64,000 nucleotides of DNA from UBA12481 sp942493265 (GCA_942493265.1 OW818688.1:3224001-3288000); one strand, 5' to 3'. Shown: positions 27,276 to 36,862, counted from the stretch's first letter. Translations and numbers: made by a program. Notes: generated by a model from the letters alone, not told the origin.

Positions 27276-28394
27276 TCAGTCTTTGTAGAAGACTCTTCCG
27301 TCAGCACCTGTTTCAAGTATCTGCAGCCCCTGAAGCTGAGCGATGATTCTTTCAGCAACGGTATCATCCTCGAGGGTGATGTCTTTAACCAGATCTATCA
27401 GTTTTACTGCAAATTTTGGCCGGGCCACTTTTTTCAAACCAAAAAGCCTGGTCATAACCATTGATAAATTGGTATCGGCGGTTTCATAACGGGCCAGCTT
27501 TTCCTGAACCATGTCACCGGTGATCTCTTTATCTATACGTTGTTTTCTTGGCTTAGCTTCTTTAACTGGCTTTACCTTCTTTTCCTTTTTAGCCTTCTTT
27601 TCCTTTTTAGCCTTCGCGACAACAGCTTCCCCAGCTGTACCTTCAGCCTTTACTGCTGGCTTGCGACCTCTCCTGGGTTTTTCTTCAACCACCGGTTTTT
27701 CAATTTTCTTCCGGCCTCTTTTTTTAGGTTCGGCTTTTACAGTTACTTCGGTTTCTGCTTTGGCCACGCTTGGACGACCACGCTTTTTCCTTGGTGTATC
27801 AATAACCTCAGCTGCCGCAACGACTTCTTCCTTAACTTTCTTCGGCCGGCCACGCTTGCCTGTTTTAGGGGCTGCTTCAACTTCTGTCACTGCCGGGACG
27901 ATTTCGGACTGAACTTTTTTCGGACGACCGCGCTTGCCGGTTTTTGCGGCAGCTTTTGTTTCAACTTTCGCTTCAGTCTGAACCTTTTTTGGACGGCCGC
28001 GACGACCGGTTCCCTTAGTCTTTTCAATTTTTACCTTTTCCTGAGCAGGTGCGATCATTTCTGCAGGAATTCCCTGATTTCTCAGGAAAATAATTGTTTT
28101 TTCCAGTTTGGAAGATTTTGAAACGATATAAAAATCGATTTCCTCTTCCGGATTAACCAGCTGACCGATAGTCAGAACGATGTGATGGGAGAGATCGGAA
28201 GAATCCATGTCGGCAGTATCAACCCATATCAGGTTATTGCCGTATCTGGGTAATTCCATTATTAATTCCCTGGGAATGCGAACATTGGTAGTGTCAGCAT
28301 AAACATAAACAAGGTAGTTTTCCTCCTGGTTTACAATGCGGGCTTTAATTAACTTAAAGTCCTTGCTTTCAGTAAAGAATATTGATGTTGCCAT
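27276..28394 (-). CDS. AT-hook-rich, Lys-rich putative nucleoid protein
   Basis: A 372-residue protein from the ATG at 28394 (MATSIFFTESKDFK). Residues about 1-105 are a folded globular domain (LVYVYADTTNVRIPRELIM, FYIVSKSSKLEKTIIFLRNQG) reminiscent of PIN/NYN-like domains. Residues about 115-270 carry four canonical AT-hooks (RRGRPKK, KRGRPKK twice, KRGRPS) and two GRK variants (KRGRKK, RRGRKP). A Lys/Glu run AKKEKKAKKEKK follows, like a histone-H1 tail. The last roughly 85 residues form a helical domain (LARYETADTNLSMVMTRLFG). AT-hooks bind the minor groove of A/T DNA. The role is likely chromosome organisation or regulation. The Ala/Val/Glu-rich linkers between hooks are repetitive at the DNA level. 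Confidence 0.75.
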   Translation of the reverse strand: MATSIFFTESKDFKLIKARIVNQEENYLVYVYADTTNVRIPRELIMELPRYGNNLIWVDTADMDSSDLSHHIVLTIGQLVNPEEEIDFYIVSKSSKLEKTIIFLRNQGIPAEMIAPAQEKVKIEKTKGTGRRGRPKKVQTEAKVETKAAAKTGKRGRPKKVQSEIVPAVTEVEAAPKTGKRGRPKKVKEEVVAAAEVIDTPRKKRGRPSVAKAETEVTVKAEPKKRGRKKIEKPVVEEKPRRGRKPAVKAEGTAGEAVVAKAKKEKKAKKEKKVKPVKEAKPRKQRIDKEITGDMVQEKLARYETADTNLSMVMTRLFGLKKVARPKFAVKLIDLVKDITLEDDTVAERIIAQLQGLQILETGADGRVFYKD

Positions 28395-28436
28395 ATCGAT
28401 ATGATTAATTTGTCCTGAATAATTAATTATTCGCAA

Positions 28437-28772
28437 AGTTCTAAAAAAAAACTATAATCTAACAATTTATTTTATTTTTAACCTCCCAAACTGAAAAACA
28501 TCAACAGCCCGGATTATATAATAACATGAAATCAACCAAAGAAAGACCGGTAATGCTAAAGTCCTGTGGTTTAAATACAGGTGCCAGGGTCGTGCTGCAT
28601 CTTAAAGGTAATGAATCAGATAGTGAAAAGTGCTGGCTGATTTGCAAAGGGTTTTTCAAACAGGTAACAAAGCGGTTTGCTACTGTTTAATTGGTGCCGG
28701 AATTCGGGGAAAAGCAGCATTGGAAGGGTTAAAATTCCGGCTGTTAAAATCTAGTTTAATTCTTATAAAAAA
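28437..28772. other. 336-base intergenic region
   Basis: A/T-rich near the AT-hook gene start (28441-28490) and holds the divergent promoters of that gene and of the aldehyde dehydrogenase gene. CAAAGTTC at 28435-28442 reads GAACTTTG on the minus strand, one mismatch from TANNTTTG. The only other content is a 54-codon open frame at 28526-28690, listed separately. No RNA gene or repeat was recognised. Confidence 0.5.
28526..28690 (+). CDS. Possible 54-residue small protein
   Basis: ATG-started frame of 54 codons ending in TAA at 28688-28690, basic (pI clearly alkaline by inspection), with three Cys and a hydrophobic/aromatic patch (CWLICKGFFKQ). No family recognised, no clear ribosome-binding site, and it lies alone in a gap. 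It may be a real small gene, a decayed remnant, or chance. Confidence 0.22.
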   Translation: MKSTKERPVMLKSCGLNTGARVVLHLKGNESDSEKCWLICKGFFKQVTKRFATV

Positions 28773-30143
28773 GTGAACATACAACAGGAGCTTTTTGACC
28801 GGCAACGGAGTTTTTTTCTTGCCGGGAATACACTGAATATCAGGCATCGGATAGATTCCCTACGATCACTTGGAAATGAGTTGACCCGGTATGAAAAACA
28901 GATAAACGAGGCAGTTTTCCTGGACCTGAGAAAACCGGGTTTGGAAATGTATACAACCGAGATTTCTGCCATCCTCCATGAAATCAAATGGATATCAGCC
29001 ATGCTCAGGAAATGGACGCGTCCTGTTAAAGTCAGAACCAATCTGCTTAACCTACCAGGACGAAGTCGGATACTCCTGGAACCTTATGGCAACACCCTTA
29101 TTATTGGTACCTGGAATTATCCTTTTTTATTGACCTTAAAGCCCGCCGTTTCTGCATTGGCCGCCGGAAATCCTGTAATTATTAAACCCAGTGAGTTTTC
29201 TCCCAATTCATCAAAAACCCTGGCTGAAATTGTTGAATCCGCATTACCACCTGAATTATGTTCAGTTGTTGGTGGCGGGGTTCTGGAAGTGACTGAACTG
29301 TTGAAGCTTCCGTTTGATAAGATTTTTTTTACGGGAAGTACCCACGTGGGTAAAATTGTGATGCGGGCTGCTGCAGAGAATCTCTCCTCACTCACGCTGG
29401 AATTAGGGGGGAAATCACCGGCTTTTGTGCTGCCCGATGCCGTTCAGCCGGTCACTGCGCGCAGAATAGCCTGGGGAAAATTCCTCAATGCCGGGCAAAC
29501 CTGCATTGCCCCTGATTTTATTTTGGTGCATGAATCGGCTGCTGAAAATCTGATAACAAACCTCACAGCACAGTCATTGGCTATGTTTGGAGCAGATCCT
29601 TCAAAATCAAATGATTATGGCAGAATTGTCGACCAGCGGCACTTTGACCGTCTTGTTTCGATGCTCGATGAAAAGAAAACCGTAATGGGCGGCGTTCATC
29701 GCCGCGATGATTTATATATCAGTCCCACAATACTATATCCGGTAAGTTTTGATGATCCTGTTATGCAGGATGAAGTTTTCGGTCCGATCCTCCCGATTAT
29801 TCCCTATTCAAACCTTATGGATGCAGTCAACCTGGTGAGATCCTTTCCAAAGCCACTGTCATTGTATGTTTTCACCAAATCCAGAAAGGAAAGGGATACT
29901 ATCCTTACCGCTATTCCTTTCGGCGGCGGTTGTGTAAATGATACCATCATGCATATTGCAAATCCCTATCTGCCATTCGGCGGTGTTGGCCCTTCGGGAA
30001 ATGGGAGATATCATGGCAGAGCTGGTATTCTTGAATTCTCCAATCAGAAATCGATGGTTTATAAGTCTACCAGGATCGATCCTTTCATCCGGTATCCGCC
30101 ATTTACGGGATTAAAAGAAAAAATCCTCAGAAAACTGCTCTGA
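28773..30143 (+). CDS. Aldehyde dehydrogenase (class-3-like)
   Basis: NAD(P)-dependent aldehyde dehydrogenase of 456 residues, the short class-3/fatty-aldehyde type that lacks the N-terminal extension of class 1 and 2. The catalytic Cys is in NAGQTCIAPDF near residue 245 and the general base Glu in LTLELGGKSP near 210; the cofactor loop is FTGSTHVGK near 188 and the oxyanion segment GTWNYPF near 110. It starts with GTG at 28773; there is no ATG in a sensible position. The natural substrate is unknown; medium- or long-chain aldehydes are typical for the class. Confidence 0.9.
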   Translation: MNIQQELFDRQRSFFLAGNTLNIRHRIDSLRSLGNELTRYEKQINEAVFLDLRKPGLEMYTTEISAILHEIKWISAMLRKWTRPVKVRTNLLNLPGRSRILLEPYGNTLIIGTWNYPFLLTLKPAVSALAAGNPVIIKPSEFSPNSSKTLAEIVESALPPELCSVVGGGVLEVTELLKLPFDKIFFTGSTHVGKIVMRAAAENLSSLTLELGGKSPAFVLPDAVQPVTARRIAWGKFLNAGQTCIAPDFILVHESAAENLITNLTAQSLAMFGADPSKSNDYGRIVDQRHFDRLVSMLDEKKTVMGGVHRRDDLYISPTILYPVSFDDPVMQDEVFGPILPIIPYSNLMDAVNLVRSFPKPLSLYVFTKSRKERDTILTAIPFGGGCVNDTIMHIANPYLPFGGVGPSGNGRYHGRAGILEFSNQKSMVYKSTRIDPFIRYPPFTGLKEKILRKLL

Positions 30144-30181
30144 CGATTACGGTGATCTGCCGGTTTCCTGCCGATTTTTCA

Positions 30182-30189
30182 TAATTTTG
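30182..30189 (+). promoter_or_regulatory. Candidate -7 box TAATTTTG for purL
   Basis: Exact TANNTTTG match 18 bases upstream of the purL ATG at 30208. Transcription would start only about 11 bases before the start codon. No clear -33 TTTG at consensus spacing. Confidence 0.45.
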
Positions 30190-30207
30190 CAGCCAAATTG
30201 TAATGCA

Positions 30208-33200
30208 ATGATCCTATTTTATCAGACTTCACAGGAAATTTACGCGGTGGGTGTCAATAGAGAATTGTCGGGCGATGATCTCGATAAGCTTTACTGGCTG
30301 TTCGGTAAAGCCGACCGTTTGGAAACTCTGGTTCTGAACGGTTTTTTTGTGGGTCCCCGCAAGGAAATGGTCACGCCATGGTCGACAAATGCTGTTGAAA
30401 TTACACTGAATATGGGTATTTCCGGTATCGAGCGGATCGAGGTTTTTCAACCCTCGGCAGCTGATCATATACATTATGATCCGATGTTGCAGGTGCTTTA
30501 TCCAAAGCTGGACCAGCATATCTTTACGATTGAACATTTGCCGGATCCCATCAGAAGCATTGAGGACATTGGCAAATACAGTGAACAGGAAGGCCTGGCA
30601 CTCAGTGGTGAGGAAATTGAATACCTCGGTGAATTGGCTTTGCGATTGGGTCGTCACCTTACAGATTCTGAGGTGTTTGGATTTTCGCAGGTCAATTCAG
30701 AGCATTGCCGTCACAAAATTTTTAACGGGCAGTTCATTATTGACGGACAGGAGATGCCGGAAACCCTGTTCGCCCTGGTTAAGAAAACATCAAAGATAAA
30801 TCCAAACCGGATTGTTTCGGCGTATCATGATAATGTTGCCTTTATCACCGGGCCTGATATTGAGCAGTTTGCACCGGCTGCGCAGGATAAATCAGAATTT
30901 TTCGAAATCAGCGATATCAGCTCCATCATTTCGCTCAAGGCTGAGACCCATAATTTTCCGACTACCGTAGAACCATTCAACGGTGCTGCAACCGGCTCAG
31001 GCGGGGAGATCCGAGACCGGATGGCTGGAGGGAAGGCGAGCATGCCCCTTATCGGGACGGCGGTTTACATGACTTCCTATCCGAGAATCGAGCCCGACCG
31101 TAAATGGGAGTTTGCCCTGAAGGAGCGCAAATGGTTGTATCAGACTCCAGAGGATATCCTCATCAAGGCTTCAAACGGAGCGAGCGATTTTGGAAACAAA
31201 TTCGGCCAGCCATTACTTTGCGGCAGTCTGCTGACTTTCGAACATTCTGAAAATCAGAATAATTATGGTTACGATAAAGTCATCATGCTGGCAGGTGGTG
31301 TGGGTTTCGGAAAGACAGAAGATGCCCATAAGGATATTCCTGAACCCGGCGATATCATTGTCGTTCTGGGTGGCGATAATTATCGCATCGGAATGGGCGG
31401 AGGTGCCGTTTCGTCGGTCGCAACCGGAGAGTATGCCAATAAAATTGAATTAAATGCCGTTCAGCGATCCAATCCTGAAATGCAGAAACGCGTGTATAAC
31501 GCAATACGGGCTTTTGCCGAGGCCGGCCATAATCCTATCCGCTCCATTCACGATCATGGCGCCGGAGGTCATCTCAATTGTTTATCCGAGCTGGTGGATC
31601 AGGTAGGCGGTGAAATTTATCTGGATAAGCTTCCGATCGGGGATCCAACACTTTCAGCAAGGGAAATTATCGGAAATGAATCACAGGAAAGGATGGGACT
31701 GGTACTAGCCCCTGAAGATATTGAACGTCTGCGAAATGTTGCTTCCCGGGAGCGGGCTCCGATGTATGAGGTTGGACGGATAACCGGCGACAAGCGCTTG
31801 CTTTTTGTGGATCGTAATACAAATGAAAAACCGATCGATCTTGCCCTGGATGATTTTTTCGGAAAACCACCGAAAACCATCCTCACCGATGATGCTGTTG
31901 CCAGCAATTTTGCAGCATTGGCTTACGATCCGCTGAAGTTTGAGGAATATCTCGATAAAGTGCTTCAGATTGAGGGCGTTGCATGCAAGGATTGGCTCAC
32001 TAACAAGGTTGACCGGTCGGTTACCGGACGGGGAGCCGTTCAGCAAACAGCCGGGGAGATTCAGCTTCCGCTGAATGATCTCGGCGTCGTCTGCATGGAT
32101 TACCGCGGAAAAAGCGGAATTGCAACTTCCATCGGCCATGCACCCGTTATTTCAATGATATCACCTGAGGCCGGGTCAAGGATCGCGGTGGGTGAGGCGC
32201 TCACTAATCTGATTTGGGCTCCGATGGTTGATCGGCTGAAATCGGTTTCCTTATCGGCAAACTGGATGTGGCCGGCAAAGAATCAGGGTGAGAATGCACG
32301 GCTTTATCAGGCAGTTAAGGCATTGAGCGATTTTTGCATCGACCTGGGCATCAATGTGCCGACGGGTAAGGATTCTATGTCGATGACCCAGAAATATCCT
32401 GACGGACAGGTAGTTCTATCACCGGGAACGGTTATCGTTTCTGCCGTCGGAGAAGTGACAGATGTCAGAAAAGTGGTTCCGCAGGTCCTTTGCAAGGATA
32501 CAGAAACACAGCTGATCTATGTGGATTTTTCAGATGGTCAATTTAATCTCGGTGGCAGCAGTTTCGCACAGATCATTAACCAGATCGGAAGTGATGCACC
32601 GGATTGCGCCCCGGCCGGATATTTCAGAACGACTTTCGATACCATACAGAACCTTATCAATCAGGGAGCTATCCTGAGCGGACATGATGTTTCAGGCGGA
32701 GGTTTGGTGACCTGTCTGCTGGAGATGTGTTTCAGCAACCTTTCCGGCGGAATTCAGGTTAATCTTGAAGCTTTCGCCGTCAAGGATCCGGTAAAACTTC
32801 TTCTTTCAGAACAACCGGCGCTCGTTATTCAGGTGAAGGACCTGGAAATGGTTGAAAAATTGCTGAATGAAAATGGCGTGCGTTTTTACCGGATCGGACA
32901 GCCGGATCTGTCGCGCTCCGTTCACGTCAGGGGATCAGGATTTGATTACCTGCTGGATATTGATAAACTCAGGGATACCTGGTACAGGACTTCCTATCTG
33001 CTCGACCGCCGGCAGTGCGGCGCTGATATGGCGGCGAACCGCTACCGGAATTATAAGGCACAGCCGCTGGAATTTACTTTTCCGGGCCATTTTACCGGTA
33101 AGTTTTCCGATCTGGGAATTGATTCGGAAAGGAGAAAGCAATCCGGAATACGGGCTGCCATCATACGTGAGAAGGGGGTGAACGGCGATCGCGAGATGGC

Positions 33201-33894
33201 TTATGCCATGTATCTCGCCGGTTTGGACGTAAAGGATGTTCATATGACGGATCTGATATCAGGACGGGAAACCCTCGAAGATGTTAACATGATTGTTTTT
33301 GTCGGCGGATTTTCGAATTCCGATGTTCTGGGTTCGGCAAAAGGGTGGGCTGGTGCCTTCCTGTATAATCCGAAAGCCCGGAAAGCGCTTGAGAAATTCT
33401 ATGCACGCAAGGATACACTGAGCCTCGGAATTTGCAATGGCTGTCAGGTGATGATGGAACTCGAACTGGTCTATCCGGAAAGAAAGTCGCATCCTAAAAT
33501 GCACCTGAACACATCGGGTAAATTTGAATCTTCCTTTTTGAACCTTACCATTCTGCCGAACGAATCGATTATGCTGAAGAGCCTTGCGGGCAGTCGTCTG
33601 GGCGTTTGGGTTGCTCATGCTGAAGGCAAATTCATCCTGCCTGAACCACTGAACAGCTATCAGGCACCGGCACGTTTTTCCTATTCCGGTTATCCGGGGA
33701 ATCCAAACGGTTCACCCGATGATATTGCGTCGCTCTGTTCCGAAGATGGCCGTCACCTGGTGATGATGCCACACCTGGAAAGGGCGTTCCTGCCATGGCA
33801 ATGGCCTCATTATCCGGCGAACCGCACGAATGATGAAGCCGCACCATGGCTCGAAGCCTTTGTTAATGCACGTAACTGGATTAAAAGCAGCTAG
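30208..33894 (+). CDS. purL: Phosphoribosylformylglycinamidine synthase, large fused type
   Basis: FGAM synthase of de novo purine synthesis (FGAR plus glutamine and ATP). At 1228 residues it is the large single-chain form in which the glutaminase is fused at the C-terminus. The substrate/ATP region has EHCRHKIFNG near residue 170 and KAETHNFPTTVEPFNGAATG near 245; the second half contains PTGKDSMSM. The C-terminal glutaminase has the nucleophile in GICNGCQVMMEL and the His/Glu pair in WVAHAEGKFILPE. The start ATG 30208 (MILFYQTSQ) is preferred over the in-frame TTG 21 bases upstream. Its 3' end overlaps the convergent purF-like gene by 14 bases. Confidence 0.95.
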   Translation: MILFYQTSQEIYAVGVNRELSGDDLDKLYWLFGKADRLETLVLNGFFVGPRKEMVTPWSTNAVEITLNMGISGIERIEVFQPSAADHIHYDPMLQVLYPKLDQHIFTIEHLPDPIRSIEDIGKYSEQEGLALSGEEIEYLGELALRLGRHLTDSEVFGFSQVNSEHCRHKIFNGQFIIDGQEMPETLFALVKKTSKINPNRIVSAYHDNVAFITGPDIEQFAPAAQDKSEFFEISDISSIISLKAETHNFPTTVEPFNGAATGSGGEIRDRMAGGKASMPLIGTAVYMTSYPRIEPDRKWEFALKERKWLYQTPEDILIKASNGASDFGNKFGQPLLCGSLLTFEHSENQNNYGYDKVIMLAGGVGFGKTEDAHKDIPEPGDIIVVLGGDNYRIGMGGGAVSSVATGEYANKIELNAVQRSNPEMQKRVYNAIRAFAEAGHNPIRSIHDHGAGGHLNCLSELVDQVGGEIYLDKLPIGDPTLSAREIIGNESQERMGLVLAPEDIERLRNVASRERAPMYEVGRITGDKRLLFVDRNTNEKPIDLALDDFFGKPPKTILTDDAVASNFAALAYDPLKFEEYLDKVLQIEGVACKDWLTNKVDRSVTGRGAVQQTAGEIQLPLNDLGVVCMDYRGKSGIATSIGHAPVISMISPEAGSRIAVGEALTNLIWAPMVDRLKSVSLSANWMWPAKNQGENARLYQAVKALSDFCIDLGINVPTGKDSMSMTQKYPDGQVVLSPGTVIVSAVGEVTDVRKVVPQVLCKDTETQLIYVDFSDGQFNLGGSSFAQIINQIGSDAPDCAPAGYFRTTFDTIQNLINQGAILSGHDVSGGGLVTCLLEMCFSNLSGGIQVNLEAFAVKDPVKLLLSEQPALVIQVKDLEMVEKLLNENGVRFYRIGQPDLSRSVHVRGSGFDYLLDIDKLRDTWYRTSYLLDRRQCGADMAANRYRNYKAQPLEFTFPGHFTGKFSDLGIDSERRKQSGIRAAIIREKGVNGDREMAYAMYLAGLDVKDVHMTDLISGRETLEDVNMIVFVGGFSNSDVLGSAKGWAGAFLYNPKARKALEKFYARKDTLSLGICNGCQVMMELELVYPERKSHPKMHLNTSGKFESSFLNLTILPNESIMLKSLAGSRLGVWVAHAEGKFILPEPLNSYQAPARFSYSGYPGNPNGSPDDIASLCSEDGRHLVMMPHLERAFLPWQWPHYPANRTNDEAAPWLEAFVNARNWIKSS

Positions 33895-35287
33895 ATCCGT
33901 CCCAGCAATGGGTGCAGAGTTTCTCTTTCGGTAAACCAATAGCGGCTACCAGATCGGGCATATCCTGGTACATGAGTGAATCCAGACCCAGATTTTTTGC
34001 AATCTGCTTTACCATGGCATGATAGCGGTCGGAAAGAGGATCAACATACTCTTCAAATCTCTTTTCATCCCCTTCCAGCTGCGAGATCGCTTTACGGGTA
34101 GCCAGTTCAAGGGTACTTCTCGATTGGGAGAAATTCAGGTACATGCATGGAAAGGTGAGCGGCGGACAAGCTATGCGCATGTGCACCGCCTCTGCTCCGC
34201 AGGCATGGAGGTCACGGGTATTGTCCTTCAGCTGGGTACCCCTGACAATTGAATCATCCAGAAAAACGATTTTTTTCCCTTTTACCAGGTCGGCATTCGG
34301 TATCAGTTTCATCTTGGCTACCAGGTCACGGGTTTCCTGATCCTGTGGCATAAAACTGCGCGGCCAGGTTGGGGTATATTTGGTATACGCCCGTTTGTAC
34401 GGTATTTTCTTTTCATTGCTGTAACCGATGGCATGTCCTATTCCTGAATCGGGGATGCCACTCACAAAATCCACCTCCACCGAGTCCCTGCGGGCGAGTG
34501 CTGCTCCGCACCGGTATCGGGATTCATCAACATTGATCCCTTCATAGTGCGATGGCGGATAGCCATAATACACCCATAAAAAGGAGCATATCTGCATTTC
34601 CGATTTGGCCGGCAGGATGGATTCCATACTTTCCGACGTCAACCTGACCACCTCACCCGGACCCACGTTGTAATGCGTTTCGTAGCCGGTATTGGAAAAC
34701 GAACAACTTTCTGAAGCTGCACAAAAACCTTCGTGGTTTTTGCCGATAATGATGGGGGTGCGGCCGAGCTTGTCACGGGCGGCGAGCAGGTAATCTTTTG
34801 TCAGAATTAAGATGGAGCAGGATCCCTTGATGTGTTTCTGTACATTCTGTATCCCGGAAACAAAATCAGCTTCTTCACATATTAATTTGGCAATCAGCTC
34901 GGTATGATTGGTAAACCCTTGTGAATTCTCCATGAATTGTCCGCCTTTTGCCAGAAAACGGGCAGTCAATTGATCAATATTATTGATCCGGCTCGAAGTA
35001 ACCAGTGCAAACATCCCGAGATGGGTATTCAGTAAAATAGGCTGACTGTCGGTATCACTGATGATTCCAATCCCGCTTTTCCCTGAAAATCTGGGCAGTT
35101 CATCCTCAAATTTGTTACGGAAATAGCTGTTTTCCAAACTGTGTATCGATCTTTCAAATGTGTTGCGGTCAGCATCAAAAAAAGCCATCCCGCCGCGCTT
35201 GGTTCCCAGATGGGAATGATAATCAGTGCCGTAATATATCTCCGAAACCACATCATGTTTGGAAACAGATCCGTAAAATCCACTCAT
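33881..35287 (-). CDS. PurF-like amidophosphoribosyltransferase lacking the Cys nucleophile
   Basis: A 468-residue member of the PurF family (PRPP to phosphoribosylamine). The PRPP site KIVFLDDSIVRGTQL is intact near residue 345. The N-terminal class-II glutaminase domain is recognisable (TDYHSHLGTKRGG), but the second residue, which is the catalytic Cys of PurF, is Ser: the protein begins MSGFYGS. Glutamine-dependent activity is therefore doubtful; it might use ammonia, or serve as a paralogue with another role. I recall similar Cys-less paralogues in other Bacteroidota. The protein ends in a Cys-rich CTHCWDGSSCF. It lies downstream of the two GH13 genes on the same strand (15-base gap) but is metabolically linked to the convergent purL. 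Confidence 0.85.
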   Translation of the reverse strand: MSGFYGSVSKHDVVSEIYYGTDYHSHLGTKRGGMAFFDADRNTFERSIHSLENSYFRNKFEDELPRFSGKSGIGIISDTDSQPILLNTHLGMFALVTSSRINNIDQLTARFLAKGGQFMENSQGFTNHTELIAKLICEEADFVSGIQNVQKHIKGSCSILILTKDYLLAARDKLGRTPIIIGKNHEGFCAASESCSFSNTGYETHYNVGPGEVVRLTSESMESILPAKSEMQICSFLWVYYGYPPSHYEGINVDESRYRCGAALARRDSVEVDFVSGIPDSGIGHAIGYSNEKKIPYKRAYTKYTPTWPRSFMPQDQETRDLVAKMKLIPNADLVKGKKIVFLDDSIVRGTQLKDNTRDLHACGAEAVHMRIACPPLTFPCMYLNFSQSRSTLELATRKAISQLEGDEKRFEEYVDPLSDRYHAMVKQIAKNLGLDSLMYQDMPDLVAAIGLPKEKLCTHCWDGSSCF

Positions 35288-35302
35288 AAAAATCAGTTGT
35301 AT

Positions 35303-36853
35303 TTAGTTTATTTTCTTCAGTATAAAGATTGAATACGGCTGGAGGAAAATCGCACCACCACCTTGCTTGAATACATTATGGGTCCCCATCACTCTCTGGT
35401 AATCCTTTATTCCTTCGGGACTGGGAATCCGCTGAATGTCCTTGCTGAGATTCACCATCACCAAAACTTTTTCAAAATCGTATCCCCGGTAAAAACAAAC
35501 CACCTTCCTGTTATCCTGGATAAACGGCTGGAAGTAACCCCTATTGAGAGGTATGGAATTGTTTCTCAATGAGATCAGTTCACGGTAAAACAGGAACAGC
35601 GAATTCTGATCGTCCAGCTGGTATCTGAGGGGTTTAACGGTTTGCGAAGTGCTGGCATAGGGCATCTCCCAACGCGTCTGACCCTTGTCTTCGCCTTCCA
35701 TATTCCAGAGGAAGGGCTCGCGGATAAATTCATCCGGCTTTTCACCGAGCATCCCGATCTCTTCCCCATAATAAATAAAAGGATTTCCAGGAAGTGTAAG
35801 AAGCAGTGCCGCAGCTACTTTTGCCTTTTCAGTATTATTCCCGATTTCTGTCATGATGCGGTTCATATCATGGTTGGACAGGAATATGGCATCTTCAAAA
35901 GCTTTGTTCTGCTCCATATAGGAGTCGCGCGTTTGCCACCAGGTTTGCAGGATATAATGGTCTTTTTCTTCTTTCAGGCTTTTCCTGATGGTATCGGCAA
36001 GCTGAAAATTAAAGCAGGAAGTCATGCCATTTTTCAGATAGGGGGCAATCTCTTTTGCAGTTCCCCATAATTCACCCACGATGATCACATCCTTTTTGAT
36101 TTTTTGAGCTTCTTGCCGGAACTCATTCCACCACTGGATATTCTTATCAGTCTGGCTCTCAGGATAAATATATTTTGCTGCATCTAAACGGAATCCGTCG
36201 GCGCCCACCTCTTTCATCCAGAAGGAGGCGATCTTGTGGACTTCCTTCCGAACCTGCATATTCTCGAAATTCAGGTCCGGCATTTCCCACCAGAAAAATC
36301 CATAGTATTTCGCACCGGCCAGCTGTTTTCCCTTCGAATCCCTCACGGCATGCCAGTGAAAGGGTTCGGATTTATGGTCGGCCGTATCATTCGACCAGAT
36401 ATAATAATCCCGGTATTTGTTGGTGGGTCCTTTGGCAGCTTCCTTAAACCAGTCGATCCTGTTGGATGTGTGGTTGATAACAAGATCGAGCAGTACCACC
36501 ATATTACGTTTATGGGCTTCTTTTATGAATAATTTATAATCATTCAGGGTGCCATAATCTGGATGTATGGTGTAATAATCGGATACATCATATTTATGGT
36601 AAGTGGGCGACGGGTGTACCGGAAGGAGCCAGAGTCCCTGTACGCCAAGGTCTTTCAGGTAATCCAACTTCGAGGTAAGCCCCTGAAGATCGCCAATACC
36701 ATCACTGTTACTATCGTAAAATGATTGAACGAAAACCGAATAATATACCCGGGTCGGCGGGGTAGGTGGTACCATTTCCTGGGAACGCATCGGGTGCACG
36801 GTGTAAAAAAGTGAAATCAGTATAAAGGTGCCAGCTATCCAGTTCTTATGCAT
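35303..36853 (-). CDS. Secreted GH13 alpha-amylase/alpha-glucosidase
   Basis: A 516-residue exported GH13 enzyme (signal peptide MHKNWIAGTFILISLFYTV). The (beta/alpha)8 barrel shows LLDLVINHTSN near residue 125, the nucleophile region GADGFRLDAAKY (Asp about 222), the acid/base in IVGELWG (Glu about 260), and the third carboxylate in LSNHDMNR (Asp about 327). A C-terminal beta domain follows. The catalytic set is complete. Likely substrates are maltodextrins or trehalose-type alpha-glucosides in the periplasm. It is 9 bases after the companion GH13 lipoprotein gene, so the pair forms an operon. Confidence 0.9.
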   Translation of the reverse strand: MHKNWIAGTFILISLFYTVHPMRSQEMVPPTPPTRVYYSVFVQSFYDSNSDGIGDLQGLTSKLDYLKDLGVQGLWLLPVHPSPTYHKYDVSDYYTIHPDYGTLNDYKLFIKEAHKRNMVVLLDLVINHTSNRIDWFKEAAKGPTNKYRDYYIWSNDTADHKSEPFHWHAVRDSKGKQLAGAKYYGFFWWEMPDLNFENMQVRKEVHKIASFWMKEVGADGFRLDAAKYIYPESQTDKNIQWWNEFRQEAQKIKKDVIIVGELWGTAKEIAPYLKNGMTSCFNFQLADTIRKSLKEEKDHYILQTWWQTRDSYMEQNKAFEDAIFLSNHDMNRIMTEIGNNTEKAKVAAALLLTLPGNPFIYYGEEIGMLGEKPDEFIREPFLWNMEGEDKGQTRWEMPYASTSQTVKPLRYQLDDQNSLFLFYRELISLRNNSIPLNRGYFQPFIQDNRKVVCFYRGYDFEKVLVMVNLSKDIQRIPSPEGIKDYQRVMGTHNVFKQGGGAIFLQPYSIFILKKIN

Positions 36854-36862
36854 ACGGAATTG

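Noticed and set aside
27540..28121. 193-residue open frame opposite the AT-hook gene
   Set aside because: Its Phe/Cys/Leu-rich translation is the antisense of the Lys/Arg/Glu codons of the AT-hook gene; no family resemblance and the sense frame is clearly coding.
28437..28772. tRNA or structured RNA in the largest empty gaps (also 50390-50786)
   Set aside because: No cloverleaf, CCA end or conserved T-loop sequence was seen in either gap.
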